64,000 nucleotides of DNA from Megaleporinus macrocephalus (Eukaryota; Chordata; Actinopteri; Characiformes; Anostomidae). The position numbers were made by a program, and so were the translations under genes. Below, in pieces: positions 1-12,749 of the stretch. The stretch is taken from assembly GCA_021613375.1 (NCBI GenBank), contig CM038708.1, positions 25,129,518 through 25,193,517 of the forward strand, in the 5' to 3' direction. The notes beneath the pieces are model-generated. The model worked only from the letters and a program-made list of their open reading frames with translations, did not search any database and was not told the DNA's origin. The first letter of the stretch is position 1; each line of letters starts with the position of its first letter.

Positions 1-1754
1 TTACCCAGAATTAATTCTGCTTGATTCAGTCATGACAATTACCAATTACACTAGGAGACGGGCAGAGCTCTAACAGAGAGGGGGGGGTGGGGGGCACACT
101 GCCACACTGTAATGTCCACCAGACCTTACATTTACTGCTGTATGTCATCCTAAGTAACACTGAAGGGAGCGCTACAGAGGGGCAGAAGCCCTCCAGGGTG
201 GGATGGCCCACCCCCGGTTTTCTCTCTAAATGAAATGATGTGTGTGAGTCTAACATATTTAGACCTATATTTTGATTGAAACACAATTCCTTCCTATAAA
301 TGAAGATTTTTTGTCTAGAACACAATATTCACTTTTCTGTAGACCTGAACAGTAACTGTAATGTGCTACAGTGCCGGTTCACAGGATCTATGTTATTGTG
401 TTCAACTTACTGTATTATAATGTAAGTAATGTAAGCGATAATCAAAAGGAACCTTTTCTATTTATGCTTTTCTGCTTCCTTTAATGTGTTATGTAGCTTT
501 TGTGCATCAAAAGCACTCCACAGAGTTATAAAGCTTAAAGTACACACTAGAAGAAATTCTCTACCACAGAAACCACTTTCCTCAGCTGCCTCAAACGCTT
601 ATAATGAATTGTTACAAGGTGATGTAATCTTGGAAAATAATTCTATATGGCCTACTTGCAAGCTTGGCACACCTTCAAACAAGGCACAATGGCAACTTGA
701 AGCTTTGTAGGTTCAGCACTCCTCTGGTTGTTGACACTATTACTGTTTGGACTGGATAATAGTGATATACAAAGAATAGTTAAAAAAAATTGGATTTTTA
801 ACACAGCTTATTATAATCAAGTCCAATTGAAAAACACAAATAGATGATATTAATGAAATTAATACATATTTAGATCATTAATTGATGCAGAGGGGCTTCA
901 TGCTCTGTGCATTTTGTGCTACAAAACAAAACTATTTTAGTTTATTACCTCTAACATTTAGAATATATTCACAATATGCTTGAAAAAAAAAACAACTTTT
1001 TAAATTAAAATTATGTATAAAATTATAAATTCATTTATCAGTCTATTCAGGCTTTAACAGGGGTCACTATCATTGAGATTAATAACAGATCATCACACTG
1101 ATTTATAAGTATAGCTTCAGTGTTTGTAGAGAGGCCATTGATTAAGATCCTCTTTAGAATTCATCAAACAAGAATGCCTGCTACATACATACAGATTACA
1201 AAGTAGTTAAACAAACATTGAGGGATTATATTTTAAATGCCATATTTATTTTGGCGTATATGGCAAATTATTCTTAAAAAATATATAAATATATATAATA
1301 TGTATAATATATAAATATATAATATAATATATTAAATCTGTATTCTAAATACTGACTTTACAAAATATAACTAGGACTGAATACAGAAATTTTTTATATA
1401 ATTTTTTTGTATTCTGAATACATATCCCCAATACTTACAGACCATATGTATGTTTAAAAATAGCCTAGCTGCAGGAAAGTGTCTCTGCAACTGCCATTCT
1501 CTACGTCTATACTCTGTATATCTGTACCACTGCTTGAAAAAATATTCTGCCTTGTGTGTCTTAGATTTTAAATGCCATTTTTTCTATAAATATTTAATTT
1601 ATGTAGTGTAAAGCCATTTCAAAATCTAGCACACAAAATGGAATATGGTTAACCACCCTAAAACAGGGCATTCTCAAATTATTGGGCAGCAGAAACCTGA
1701 GGCCAAATGGGAATAAGCCATAGAAATCAGTGGTGAAGATCTGCTATAAACATG
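1..1754. other. Intergenic, no gene recognised
   Basis: No open frame here has a recognisable domain, and none has splice sites that would join it to a neighbour. The stretch is AT-rich, with a TATA-rich low-complexity patch at about 1275-1335. It could hold unrecognised old repeats or regulatory DNA, but nothing in it can be named from sequence alone. Confidence 0.6.
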
Positions 1755-2261
1755 TGTGAGAAATTCAGCCGAGTCAGATTCAGGAGACTGCAGAGCTTCA
1801 GCGTTGACTTGAGTTTATTGACACTCACAGAAATGTATGAGTACAGCTCAGTCGTCAGAATCTTTCATAACTTAGGTCATTGGTCTGTTGCTGGTCCAGT
1901 CTCATGAAGTCCAGGTTCTAATCCATCTCTAACCCAATCTAGTCTAGTCTGATATGCTTTAAGTAGGGGTCCTGAGGTTTATAGGGGGAGCATAAAGGGG
2001 AAGGGATTAATATGGAGGAAGAAGAGGAGTTTAAGGAGGGGGTAAAAGGGGGATGAAGGTCAGAGCATTTTGGGGTAACATTAGGGGGGTTGCTAGTCAT
2101 CACAAACAAAGAAGGGAGGTGTCGACTCCCTACCTCTCACCAACACTTTTTGATGGTTGCGGCTGATTGTATCACCTTATGGTCGGCAATCAAAGGGTCA
2201 TACTAATAAGGGAGGGAGGTTACCACTACAGGGCAGCAGATAGGAGCATATTTTCTCTCAC
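1755..2261 (-). mobile_element. Putative solo LTR (retroelement remnant), minus strand
   Basis: A segment of about 507 nt is bounded by TG...CA with short inverted ends: TGTGAGAAAT at the low-coordinate end and ATTTTCTCTCA at the high-coordinate end. The 4-base CATG on both sides (1751-1754 and 2262-2265) looks like a target-site duplication. Read on the minus strand it contains a TATAAA box at about 1976-1984 and, roughly 165 nt downstream, an AATAAA poly(A) signal (1814-1819). This is the order expected of an LTR U3-R-U5. No internal coding region lies next to it, so it would be a solo LTR left by recombination. The family was not identified. Confidence 0.5.
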
Positions 2262-2299
2262 ATGTGCCCAGAGGTGTGGTCCCTAGAGAGCCTTTGCAC

Positions 2300-3385
2300 A
2301 GATTTACAGCTGTATGCAAAAGTTTGCCACTCCTGGTAAAATTCAATATTTAAATTGGTGTTCATATAAATCATACAGCAGCGTTCTGAGACCTGACAAC
2401 ATGGGTTGTTTCCAGAAGGAAAAGCTTGGAAAGGGTTAAATATTACTGTCACTGTCCAAAGAGAAACAAGTATCTCCAAAATGGCAACTTTACAGGAGAG
2501 GACAAAATCTGTCTTTACTTTCAATGTAAGACAATGGAACCAGAATTTTTTCCAAGCTGTTTTGAAGCATTTCTATTAGTCCATTCGTTATAAACTTTTT
2601 AAAGAATTTATACGGCAACTGTTGTGTTCAAATCGTATAGAAAAATTTAAATCGACCAAAAATATAGATACATGTGTTTCCTTGGAAAAACACTACTTAC
2701 TGTATTAATACCATTTGAATATTTAAAAAATAATGTTTTAAAGCTTGAAAAATATATATAAATATTCTGCTGCACCACAGAATGTGACCCGTGGTTCTTT
2801 ATACTTGGCATAGGTGAAGACAAGGTCAATCTTGCACCGTGTAAAATTTATCTCACTAATAAGTTATTGTTCATTGCGCGTAAATGTATCCTAATTAAAT
2901 GGCTTGATAACAAGGCACTCACAATAAGCCTTTGGCTTAACAAAATTCTAAAAATTATTCCCTTTGAGCGCTTGTGTGCTGGAAGTAAAGGCATGGATGC
3001 AAGCACCTGGTCCCCCTTCCTTTCCCCTTTCCTGTCTCCCACATCATATACACAGTTGTGTTGAATGCACTCAGATTTGGCCAACAAGTACCGGTCTATG
3101 AAAAAAAAAAAAAAAACCAAAAAAAAAACAATGGTTAAGTTTACATATGGCTAAAGTTTCTCACTCATATGTCGGTACAGCTGTTTCTTGTTTTTTTTCG
3201 TTATTGGTTTTCGGTGTGTTTTTTGTATGTAATTTTTTGTATAATTGATAATTAAGTAAAACTATTATTGCAAATAAAATAATAACAATGTTTTGCTGGT
3301 CAAATAAACACTTCCTGTCTGGAGAAATGGCTTTTAAAATAAAACGTTCCCAAGTACCTAAAACCTTTGCACAGTACCATACATA
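2300..3385. repeat. Diverged MITE-like dispersed repeat region
   Basis: Parts of this stretch match a second copy at 22998-23410. Shared pieces are the AAGGAAAAGCTTGGAAAG stretch (about 2418 here), a CACTACTTACTGT motif (about 2690), and the end near 3350-3380 that reads as an inverted TGTGCAAAGGTTTTAGG-like terminus. Non-autonomous Tc1/mariner-type elements in fish often start with 'TGCAAAAGTYT..GGCAC'-like termini, and a similar stretch occurs near 2310. No transposase is encoded. The limits are approximate, and more than one insertion is probably nested here. Confidence 0.35.
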
Positions 3386-3831
3386 AAGAGAACGGTCAAG
3401 AGAAAGCTTCCAGTCTAGGGCAACATGTGGGGTGACATGTGTTGTGCATCTCCTGTATAATAAATGGCTTGACTACAATATCTATTACAGACAGTCTGGC
3501 TTTTTCATACTGCAGTTAAAATACTGTGAGGCTAGTCTTTCCTTGATTGGGCCACAGTTTATGCCTTATGCAGTGCAGAGTCTCCATTTACCTTATTGCA
3601 TTTTGTAGTTCCTGCTAAATCAGCACAGACAGCAGTGTCAATATATGTACCAGCCAAGCAAAGAGGAAAAAACTGCATACCTGAAGATGGACAGATGCAG
3701 AAAAGAGCGAGAGAGGAGAGAAAAAGCCTCCTCAGGGTAATCTATAATAGGGTCGTTAAAAGCACCAGTTTGCTGATCCAAAGCTATTATCTAATTGCAG
3801 GGCTACTGGTAATTTGGAGGGGGCACATCAA

Positions 3832-3834
<3 letters not shown>

Positions 3835-3892
<58 letters not shown>
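3835..3892. repeat. (CT)n microsatellite
   Basis: An almost uninterrupted CT dinucleotide run of about 58 nt. A Leu-Ser repeat frame on the + strand crosses it; that frame is a by-product of the repeat and not a gene. Confidence 0.95.
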
Positions 3893-3896
<4 letters not shown>

Positions 3897-3899
3897 AGT

Positions 3900-5140
3900 C
3901 TGCATCTAAGTCCAAGGAAGGAGCGGGCTAATGCAATTAATAGATACATCAAGTAATAGCAAATAGAGATGAATCTGCTAGGCTAAAGAGGACATACAAG
4001 ATAATGATTACTCATGCTTAGAGTTCAGAGATTTAACCAGCAGTAGAGCAATAGCCAGCATACGGCATGTTTCTTTCTTTCTTGCTTTTTCATGTGTGTC
4101 TGTGTATCACCCGCCTTTCAAACAGTACAAACACCACAGTGCCACCATGTGGGGATGAAAAGTGTAGTCTCTTAAGGCATTTGTTCAGCGTATCCTTATT
4201 ATTTATGCAAAGTAATGGTGTGTCAATTAAGGAAGAGAGTTTGTTAATCTAAGAAACATATTCCTCATATGGGCTCTTTTGTTTATAGTGATATGTCTTA
4301 AGATGAATGAAAACATAAAGATAATGTAATAAAGGACAAAAAGGGCACCTCTGTTCTCAATAAGCCCAGTGTTTGATTAAAAAAAACTGACAACTGAAAA
4401 GCTTGTGAACAGCAGATTTGCTCTTTTAAGAATTACAAAATATTAACAAATACTGTTAATGATGTCAACATTCATACATTTATAGCACTTTAATCAGTTT
4501 AGATTATGTAAATCTACCAATTATGTATTTAAAAACTGTAGAAGTTACTGTAAATGGAAGTTTGAAGCTGAAACAATGTTTTTGGTTTTTAACAGTGAGT
4601 TTTGTAGTATTTCAGTTTTGTAGTAATCCAGACACATGTTGGTGCTGCATGTGACCTAACTGCTAGCTGTTGAAATGGAAAGTAATATCTAAATATTGGA
4701 TGTTTATGTAAATGTAAGTATACATTATATAATGTATGTGTAATTTTGTACATTTTGCATGGGTTGGGGGGTCATTTTGGGATCCTGAGCATAGTTATGT
4801 ATTGCTTAAAAAAACACTGCGTTGAATATCTCACAACTGATAAGGTTAACTGGCAACAGGGCAGTAACATGGGGCTAGAAAAAGAGTATCCCAGAAAGTC
4901 TTTCAGAGGTAGAGATGGGAAGGGTTCAATAAAAAAAAAAAAAACAAGAATAATATTATTCAAAAATATTTAGCAAACAGCCTCAGGTGGCACTGCATTA
5001 AAAGCAAGTTACAACTCTAAAGAAGAAACCAAAAATAAACAGGTCCAGAAGCTCTGTTGCCTTCTCTGGGCACTGAGCTCTTTGAAGATGCTCTGAGGTG
5101 AAGTGGGAAAGTGTCCTATGGTTTGGTTCAAAATCGTGGA
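3900..5140. other. Intergenic, no gene recognised
   Basis: AT-rich sequence with only short chance open frames. No domain, RNA gene or repeat was identified. Confidence 0.5.
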
Positions 5141-5149
5141 AGCTGCATC

Positions 5150-5290
5150 CTCCAAACTAAAAAGCAGCGGGACCATGTGGCAGTTCGAAAGTCATTAATG
5201 CTGAACGATGTACACAGGTTTTGGGGCAACATGTGCTGCCATTTAGACCTTCAGGGAATATATTTCTTATTTCAGCAAGAAAATAAAAAA
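5150..5290 (+). pseudogene. Tc1/mariner-type transposase relic
   Basis: Translating from 5194 gives INAERCTQVLGQHVLPF. This resembles the block before the second catalytic Asp of DDE transposases found in many fish Tc1-like elements, where an 'INAERY..VL..HMLP' segment precedes an FQQDNA motif. Downstream, around 5270-5285, a second frame reads LFQQENKKA, which matches that FQQDNA block but has Glu in place of the expected Asp. The two parts lie in different frames and nothing else of the enzyme is readable, so this is a dead fragment. Confidence 0.5.
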
Positions 5291-5476
5291 GCTCAATGCT
5301 TGAGCTGCTAGCTAGCTGACAAGATGGAATTATGGCTCCAGAAAAATCCAGAAAAGTCCAGAGGAGTCATCTACAAGGGGGTCTGTTTCCTCATGAGCAT
5401 CCTCAGGGATGGCCCTGCATAAACCTTCCACTGAGCATCGGCTCTATTAGAAAGAATATGCTGGATACGGCTCCAC

Positions 5477-5935
5477 GTGCCAAGTGAGAGTTTAAAACCA
5501 GTCAAAATGAAGAGGCACCTTAAAATGAGACATCCTGACCAAGTTCAGAAATCAGCAGGGTTCTTTCAACCAAAGGAAACTGAAGCTACTTTACACACCA
5601 AAGCCCTAGCAGCTTCATATGAAGGGGCACATCTGACTGCAAAAGCACGAAAGCCACAGTTGGTGAAACCCTTGTCCTTGCAATGACAAGTGATGATGCA
5701 CGGTGGTGGTAAGACAGCGGAGGCACTTAAACCAATCCCCCTCTCGAAAGACACCAAGTGAAAACGTATTGATAACATGGCTGAAATTCATTACAACTAG
5801 ATGAATCTACTGACGGATGTCACACACTTAATAGTGTTTGTTCACTACGGTCATAAAGGAAAGCTCCACGCGGGTTGCCCTTCTGCTCTGCGCTGGAGGG
5901 AAGGTGTAAAGGTGATGACAGGGAAGGGCTGTGTT
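5477..5935 (+). pseudogene. hAT-type (ZBED/SCAND3-like) transposase pseudogene
   Basis: The fragment starts with SLKPVKMKRHLKMRHP, the second half of a BED-type zinc finger (H-x4-H), followed by a FFQPKETE-like linker. Next come KALAASYEGAHLTAKARKP and, after a stop and a frameshift, PIPLSKDT and RIDNMAE. These are hallmark blocks of the hAT transposases that gave rise to vertebrate ZBED and SCAND3-like genes. At about 5801-5920 further blocks appear in shifted frames (TDVTHLIVFV, then FCSALEGRCKGDD). The catalytic C-terminal half is missing. Several stops and frameshifts make it non-functional. Family assignment is by motif recognition only. Confidence 0.65.
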
Positions 5936-5999
5936 ACAGTTTTTACTGCTACTTTCAGTAGTGAGGTTAGGTTAGTCAACTAGAAACAGATTATTTTAT

Positions 6000-6675
6000 G
6001 TGCCAGAAACCAAATAAACAACGAGAACTGAAACCTTTCTACTGTAAATTAGAAAAAATAAACAGTGTAGCACACAGCAATTACATTATAAGAACAAACA
6101 ATGTCTGCAGGTGTATACATATCTTATAGGTCAGAGATAACATAGCATAAAACTAGAGATGGACCGATCAGCGTTTTTGAGGCCGATTCCGAAAAGTAAT
6201 ATAATAAATAATATAATAATATAATAATATAATAAAAATAATAAATAAATACATTCAGCTGCATTGTTCTCCTCTGGACCCGGTGGGCAGCTGAACACCA
6301 GCTCTGTGGTGTCCTATTCGTCGGTAGAGAGACAGAAGTTGGGCATGCAATCTCTGCAACGGTGCAATAAACATACAGCCCTGCATCCCCCTCCTGAGGG
6401 GAGGTGGAACCCTTTATAGCTTCTATTTATGTAAATATCTATATTTAATTTTTGTGTTACCTAATGCCTAATTGGTTTATGCCAGCACTAAGGACGTGAC
6501 CATTGTCCACGTATACATCACTAAAATTCAGAAGATGCCATCTACATTATCAGCTGTGTCCTTTATCATCTTATCAAGCTTATCTAAGTATTCCCGAAAC
6601 TGAAGTAATTCTGGATTCTTACCCAACATCAAATGATGGTGTGCAATTGTGCCCTACTCTCATATCACGCAATCT
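6000..6675. repeat. Imperfect duplication, copy 1
   Basis: Two blocks here recur downstream in the same order and orientation. Block one (about 6000-6155, containing AGGTCAGAGATAACAT) matches 6970-7118. Block two (about 6395-6675, containing TGCCTAATTGGTTTATGCCAG and CTGGATTCTTA) matches 7905-8132. A TAA-rich low-complexity tract (6196-6252) separates the blocks in this copy. No coding potential is seen; it may be a dispersed DNA-element family present twice. Confidence 0.6.
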
Positions 6676-6969
6676 GTTCGAAGAAAAATATAGTAGAAAT
6701 ATAAATATAGTGTATTATAGAAACACTTACTGGTTCATATTTCCTTACAGTGGTGGTGATAAGAAACAGGGGCTGTGATGTTTACATTATAAATATAGAC
6801 AATTATTATATAATATATCCAGAACAATCAGTGAAGTTACATATTTTCTTTGCATGTACAACACCTTGCATGCTCTTCTTCATTTTGTTTTGATGCGCCT
6901 AAGGCATCAGACAACACTATTTTGTGTAAGAACTTTCTGCAAAAGTGTATTTAGAGGTATTGTTTTTTT

Positions 6970-8132
6970 TTGATGTTCCAGAAAACCAAAATAAGAGAAA
7001 TAAAATCTTTATATTGTATATTAGTAGAAGTCCAAGTATTGCACACACCAATAACATTCTAAAAAAAATGTCTGGGGGTGTGTACCTATCTTTTAGGTCA
7101 GAGATCACATTGATAAAACAATGACCTCGTGAACAGCTGCTAGAATTGACCCTTCGTGCAGTCATACATTGTCCAGATCAGAATTAAATAGATAGATGCA
7201 GCCATTAATGAAAAGTTTCCAAAAAGCTTTGTAGTGCTAAAATCATCCTTACTGATTAGTTTATCAGCGTCAGACACCTCCTTATCAGTACTATCAGCTC
7301 TTCATCGGCTCTCAGGAAATGTTATTGTTGCTAGGGGAATAAATAAAACAAATCATTTACTTCAAGGCGTATGGACATCTCTGCACCTCAAAAGCTTGAG
7401 TCAAGAGATGAAAGTCTCTCACAGAACAGTTCTGGGCAGAGTGGGGATAATAAAGATTGTCAGATGGTATATCTGACCATGATCATGTCTTTATACTTCA
7501 CTTGAGTCATTCTATGACTGGCGCCATCTCTGTGTTACTACTTTAATTGAGCCATTTCATGCTAACTTGTCCACCCAACCCATGATTTCAAAACTGGAAT
7601 GAAAGTTTTCCTTATTTTTGTGAAGGAAGATAGCTTTCAATAATTTGAGTCAATGATTTAATAATAAGAAGAAGAAGAAGAAAAAAGAAGAAGAAAGACA
7701 TACATATATACATACATACTCTACCGGTGTTTAGTTTATAGTATTCCAACCCAAACTGCACAAGTTAATATTAATCAAACTTTTCAACTTTTGAGCTACA
7801 CCCCTTAACAACATGGTTCGTCAGAGGCTCCCTTGATAAAGGAAAGATCTATTTAGAAACATAAGTTCAATATAGTCAACTTATAACAGAAATAAACGTA
7901 CCCCTGTAGGTGGAACCCCTCACAGCTATATTACATTTAGATGTTGAGTAGTTGGGTTTATATGTTGGTTATCATGAACCATGCCTAATTGGTTTCTGCC
8001 AGCACTAAGGGCATGACCATCATCCCATCTTATCATGCTTATCAAAGTGTCCCTGTAAAACTGAAGTCATTCTGGATTCTTATCAAAAATGATGGTGCCC
8101 AATTGTGCCCTGCTTTCATATCATGTAATCTA
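6970..8132. repeat. Imperfect duplication, copy 2 (expanded)
   Basis: This carries the same two blocks as 6000-6675, but they lie about 790 nt apart here instead of about 240. The extra sequence (about 7120-7900) includes a GAA/AT-rich simple repeat at 7664-7712. Either copy 2 received an insertion or copy 1 lost sequence. Confidence 0.6.
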
Positions 8133-9893
8133 GGGGAAAGTCAAATTTGAACCATTTACACATCTGATGTTTAGATACAGAATCTTATGTGGGAGGTTTG
8201 ACTATATATGTATCTATTTATTTGTTTGTTTGTTTATTAAACGCTATTTCTAACATAGTTACTTAAGAGTCCTGTTTTAGCTCTGTTCATAGTACATGAA
8301 GAAGATACTGCACTCTATACGTTGACCAATCCTAGTCCTCCGCTCTCAGATTGTTCACCCCCTGGTTTTTCTCTGGTGCAGCAGTTTGGAGATGTGCATA
8401 TCTGATGTTTTGCTGGTATTTTGTGATACAAATCCATTGTGGTTTGTGTGATAATTTCACATCAATGCACCAAACATCACAATCTGAGTTTGCGTAGGCT
8501 TTTGCATTAATGCCAGTAACAAACATTTCTGATGAAAAACAAACACTACAGGCTGTTCTGTATATAATCTGATATAAAACAAATACAAATGCAGCTTATT
8601 TTATTAGTTTTATTTTGTTTAAACCCATTAGATATAGGCTTTAGACATATAAGGACCATTTTATTGAATTAGTTGCAACTACTACTACTGGTAAAAAAAC
8701 TCACTGCTGTTAAAAACTGTTAAACCCCCACCCCCAAGTTTTCTGATAGGTATGTACAACAATTGTGCTATAATCTATTTGAACCCAGAACTGAGATAGT
8801 AATAAATCATAATTTATATGGTACTTTCTCTCAGAGGGTGTTGTCCCAAATCCTCATTGCTTTAATCTCAATGAATACTTTTTAAATACAAAAACACTTT
8901 TTATGTTTTTTGTTGTTTTTTTAACCTTTCAAGTTCTTTTAAAGTGAAGTAGAAATGTTTAGGTTCACCATGAGTATAAAATCTCATTTATTTGAAAGAC
9001 AATTGTCCCAAAATCTGAAAATCTGTGTGTAAATGTAGGAATGGTTATTACTGAATATTTACGCTTGTTTTCTGCAGTTAAGAAAATTAAATGCTTTATT
9101 CAAAAATATTATGGTGTGTTCAAAGCTGTGTTTAGTAGTCACATACTGGCTGGTGTTTTTGAGCTGCTCATATTTAGCTAAAATTGTCGCAACCTAGACA
9201 GTCACATTTAAAATACTTGGTAGTTTTGGAAGTTAATGATAGTAATGGCTAAATAGAATCCTCAGTCATTTTTGTTTAAATAATCATAATTCATGACCCT
9301 TAAAAGCCAAAATAATTTTGAGCTCTGACTTGAAACCAATTCAGTAATATAAATGTATGTTGCACTCTAATTTATCTTAGCTAATGCTACTTATGGAGAT
9401 TATACAAATATAGGAAAGAAAGAAAAGAAAGAAAGAATACTATAGAACCATAATGTAGACAGAAATCACATACATTACACTCCATAAATGGTTTTATAGC
9501 TGCATCTTTGTTTTACAGGCGCTCTGTGTGGATCATGGCTTTTATTTACTGCAGACATGACAACCAGGATTATAAAAGAGGGACAATGTGTGATGTGTCC
9601 CGCCTGCTCTTTTAAAAAATCCACATTAAAGACTACAGTTATGCAATCAAATTACCCATGACATTATATGAATTTATTTTACAGATAAGATTACTGTACA
9701 GTGTTCTTGTACCTGCCTGACCTTAGACTAACTTTAGCTTTAGATCTTGATTAGTATACTCTATGTAATAAAAGCAAGGCTGAAAATAATGACCACTTAT
9801 CTTAGCCACCTTATCTCTTCCTGTATAGTGTGCAAGCTGTATTGTGTGAAATCATATTAGATGAACTGTACATGACACTGTACATGTTGCTTT

Positions 9894-9985
<92 letters not shown>

Positions 9986-12450
9986 AGTCTCTGACCATAT
10001 CAGACAAGCAGCACACAGTTTTTTTTTTCAGAAAGTCCTCCATTTGTTGTGATTAAGATCTCTAAAAGATAAGTTGACTAAAGCGTATTATATACGTTAA
10101 CTTGATGATGAACTTTATTTTAATACCATTGAAGGGCCACAAGGAACTACAGTAAAGCCACACAGTGAGCCACAAGAAATTACTGTAAAGTTAATTAAGA
10201 GTACTGAACTGAGTAATCCGGCTTTTGAATTTTGTAAATGTTTGATTAATCATAGTTTAGTATTAGAGAGGGAATCAGCAGTCTTTCGGACATTCTATGC
10301 AATTAATTAATTATGCAATTTTTTAAAATAATATCTGCTTGGCTATAAAGTTATCCTTTGGTTACTCTCTGGATGTATCAGACACTAATAATAAGATAAA
10401 ATCAACAGGTTATACAGCTGGATAAAGATGACATGAGGCTGAATTTCTTATTCTCTTAAAAAGAAACATGGTTGTGAGTTTGAGTGATGTGATACAGATA
10501 AGACATGGGCCATAAACATGATATGCTTTTGCCTACAGCTATTTGTTTTAGTTTTTTAAGTTTGCTGTGTTTTTTTTCTTATCTTTGAACATGTCAACTG
10601 TCTGATTTTATCTTTTTTTTATCGTTTTGTCGTCCCCTCTGAACGTGAGGGGAAAACTGTTGGCTGTGTTTGTGTGAGCCCAGTATTCTGGTTATCTGCT
10701 ATAGGTGTGTATCAGGGTGGATGTGCTGGAATATGTAGGCTGAGGACTGCGCTGCTCTTAGAAATAGGCCATTGCATGTTGTAACATTTTATCTCCAAAG
10801 TTGGCCTACCCACTTTGTGTGTATGTAGTCTAGGGTGGGATGATCTGCATGATGAAGTCCCACTCTGGCTATGCTAGCTACCTTAACTAACATTGAAAGT
10901 ACAGAGCTTTAATTTTGACACTCCTGGTAAACATGAACAAGACAGGTTTTTTAAAAATCTGCTTTATTGCGTATCCTTTTGATCTTTCAGACAAAATATA
11001 AACAAAAAACCCAAAATCCAATTACAAAATGAATGTATTTCTCATATCTATATGTGTCACAATTGGCCTCCTATTGCAAAAATAACAGCTCCCAGTCTGT
11101 GTTTGATGAAACTGGAGAACACATGGCAAGTGGTCTGAGACCACTCCTCCATACAAAATCTCCAAGGTCCACACTTTCTCTCCATTTAAACTCATTCTTC
11201 AGTTTTTTATTCCATTAGGTTGGGACTGGGATGACCTTGATTCTGTGGTCCGTGACTTATTCCGTGTTGCTTTTGAAGTGTGCTTTCAAGGTGCAGATAC
11301 AGGAGGCCCTGATGGGGTCTACAGGGTCACTGGAAATAACAAACTCATGATGTTGTGGTGTTTCTTAGGGAAATACACACTCATATCCAAATGCAGGAAA
11401 AGGTCATTGTTTATCTTGGGTCACCCATTAAAAGGCAAGCTTCTGTCTTTGGTGTTCTTAATAAAAGATGCAGTACTGGCCTGCCTCAGGGTGGCGCTGT
11501 AGCAGTTCATAGCCTAGCAACTGTAACCATGCCCAGGAAGCCAAGAAATTTGTAAATCTGAAACAGTGGATTGCTACTCATTTCTTAAATAGATGAGATG
11601 GGCAAGATCTCAGTCAGTGTTTGTAAGACTGCATTCCCAAACTAGACAATAGCATTTCCAGAAGAAGAACTGTTAAACCAAACATTTTATTAACACTGAA
11701 GGTAGCATCAGCACCTCTACGCCAAGTTAGCCAGCAATTTAAGGTTCCTGGCTGAGGCAGTCAGGTTTTGATTCTTTTTCTGCAGGTACTTGGTGGAGTC
11801 CATGTTACCCCATATCTGAATAAATGGTCCAGAGCTTTTGGAAAAAATGGGCCGGCTATTCTTTCAGCTGGCCAGCTGCAGGCCAGTTTTTGCCTAAAAT
11901 GGTGTGGAAACCTGGGGAGGGTTTTTTGAATCACTAGTGTTCTGTGCTCACTTATGGAGGTGGATTTATGATTACAAGCTGTAACGTTACAGCCGCAGTC
12001 CACTGTAGGCATCTGCTACCTGCCTGCTCAGATTCTAATGCCTCTGAGATTTATACACATGTATTATGCAGAGTTCTGCCCACTGCAGAGAAGGACTGTG
12101 AACAGCTTGGAAACATCCACTGTAATAACAGCTCTGTTCTTGAGAAGAACTTTGTTTTAGAAATAATCATCAACTATCTCTTTCACTTTAGCTTTGTGTT
12201 GTCTGTCCAATCTAGCTTGCCAGGATACATTAGGTCTTCCAACTTTTTCTAAATTACTTAGGGCTGTACTTTAGCCCAGATACGACAGAACCAACGCAAC
12301 TGTAGGAAAAGCCACAGCAGAACAGATTGTGCAAGCTGTCCAGTCATCATTGGGAGGCGGGGCTTAAAGATATAAGAGCTCAAACATAGTGTTTGAATAC
12401 AGATGTACAGTATGAGAAACATATTGTGTTTTGAGTGAAGTGAAGCTTGT
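8133..12450. other. Intergenic, no gene recognised
   Basis: About 4.3 kb without a supportable gene. It contains a GAAA-type simple repeat at about 9413-9437 and a long (AT)n run described separately. The segment 10900-11560 has old-transposon flavour (CACTCCTGGTAAA near 10920) but no readable enzyme. A GC-box-like GGGAGGCGGGGC followed by TATAAGAG lies at about 12350-12380, with no gene found downstream of it. Confidence 0.5.
9897..9981. repeat. (AT)n microsatellite
   Basis: About 85 nt of uninterrupted AT dinucleotide. It is self-complementary, hypermutable and prone to assembly length errors. The Tyr-Ile repeat frame it creates on the minus strand is not a gene. Confidence 0.97.
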
Positions 12451-12452
12451 AC

Positions 12453-12503
12453 ATCGTCACTGTCCAATGAATTAAGATACGTTTTTCATTGGACAGTGAT
12501 GAT
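12453..12503. repeat. Inverted repeat / hairpin
   Basis: The arms are ATCGTCACTGTCCAATGAA (12453-12471) and TTCATTGGACAGTGATGAT (12485-12503). They pair over 19 positions with one mismatch around a 13-nt spacer. This may be the junction of a small palindromic element. No gene uses it as a visible terminator. Confidence 0.85.
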
Positions 12504-12749
12504 ATCTACACCAAAAACGAATTATGAACAGATGAGTTATAAAAATGAATGAGCATAATATCATAATATTAAAATGTATAATTATATATTTCCCTGCCCT
12601 GAGTACAAGAACAGGGCTGCTATTATACAGCATGGCTTGTTATTTGATGAGGTGGAAGTACGCTAGCGGAACAATATTAAACTGGTTTCAAGAGCACGGC
12701 ATATTTGTGTTTAGCCTGAAACGTCACAATGGCATGCAGCGGACCTTCT

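Noticed and set aside
3596..3931. 111-codon frame ending in a Leu-Ser run
   Set aside because: Half of it is the translated (CT)n microsatellite.
9852..10043. Tyr-Ile repeat frame
   Set aside because: Translation of the (AT)n run only.
12350..12382. GC box plus TATAAGAG as a promoter
   Set aside because: No gene starts downstream in either direction and short matches like this arise by chance, so it is mentioned only in the regional note.
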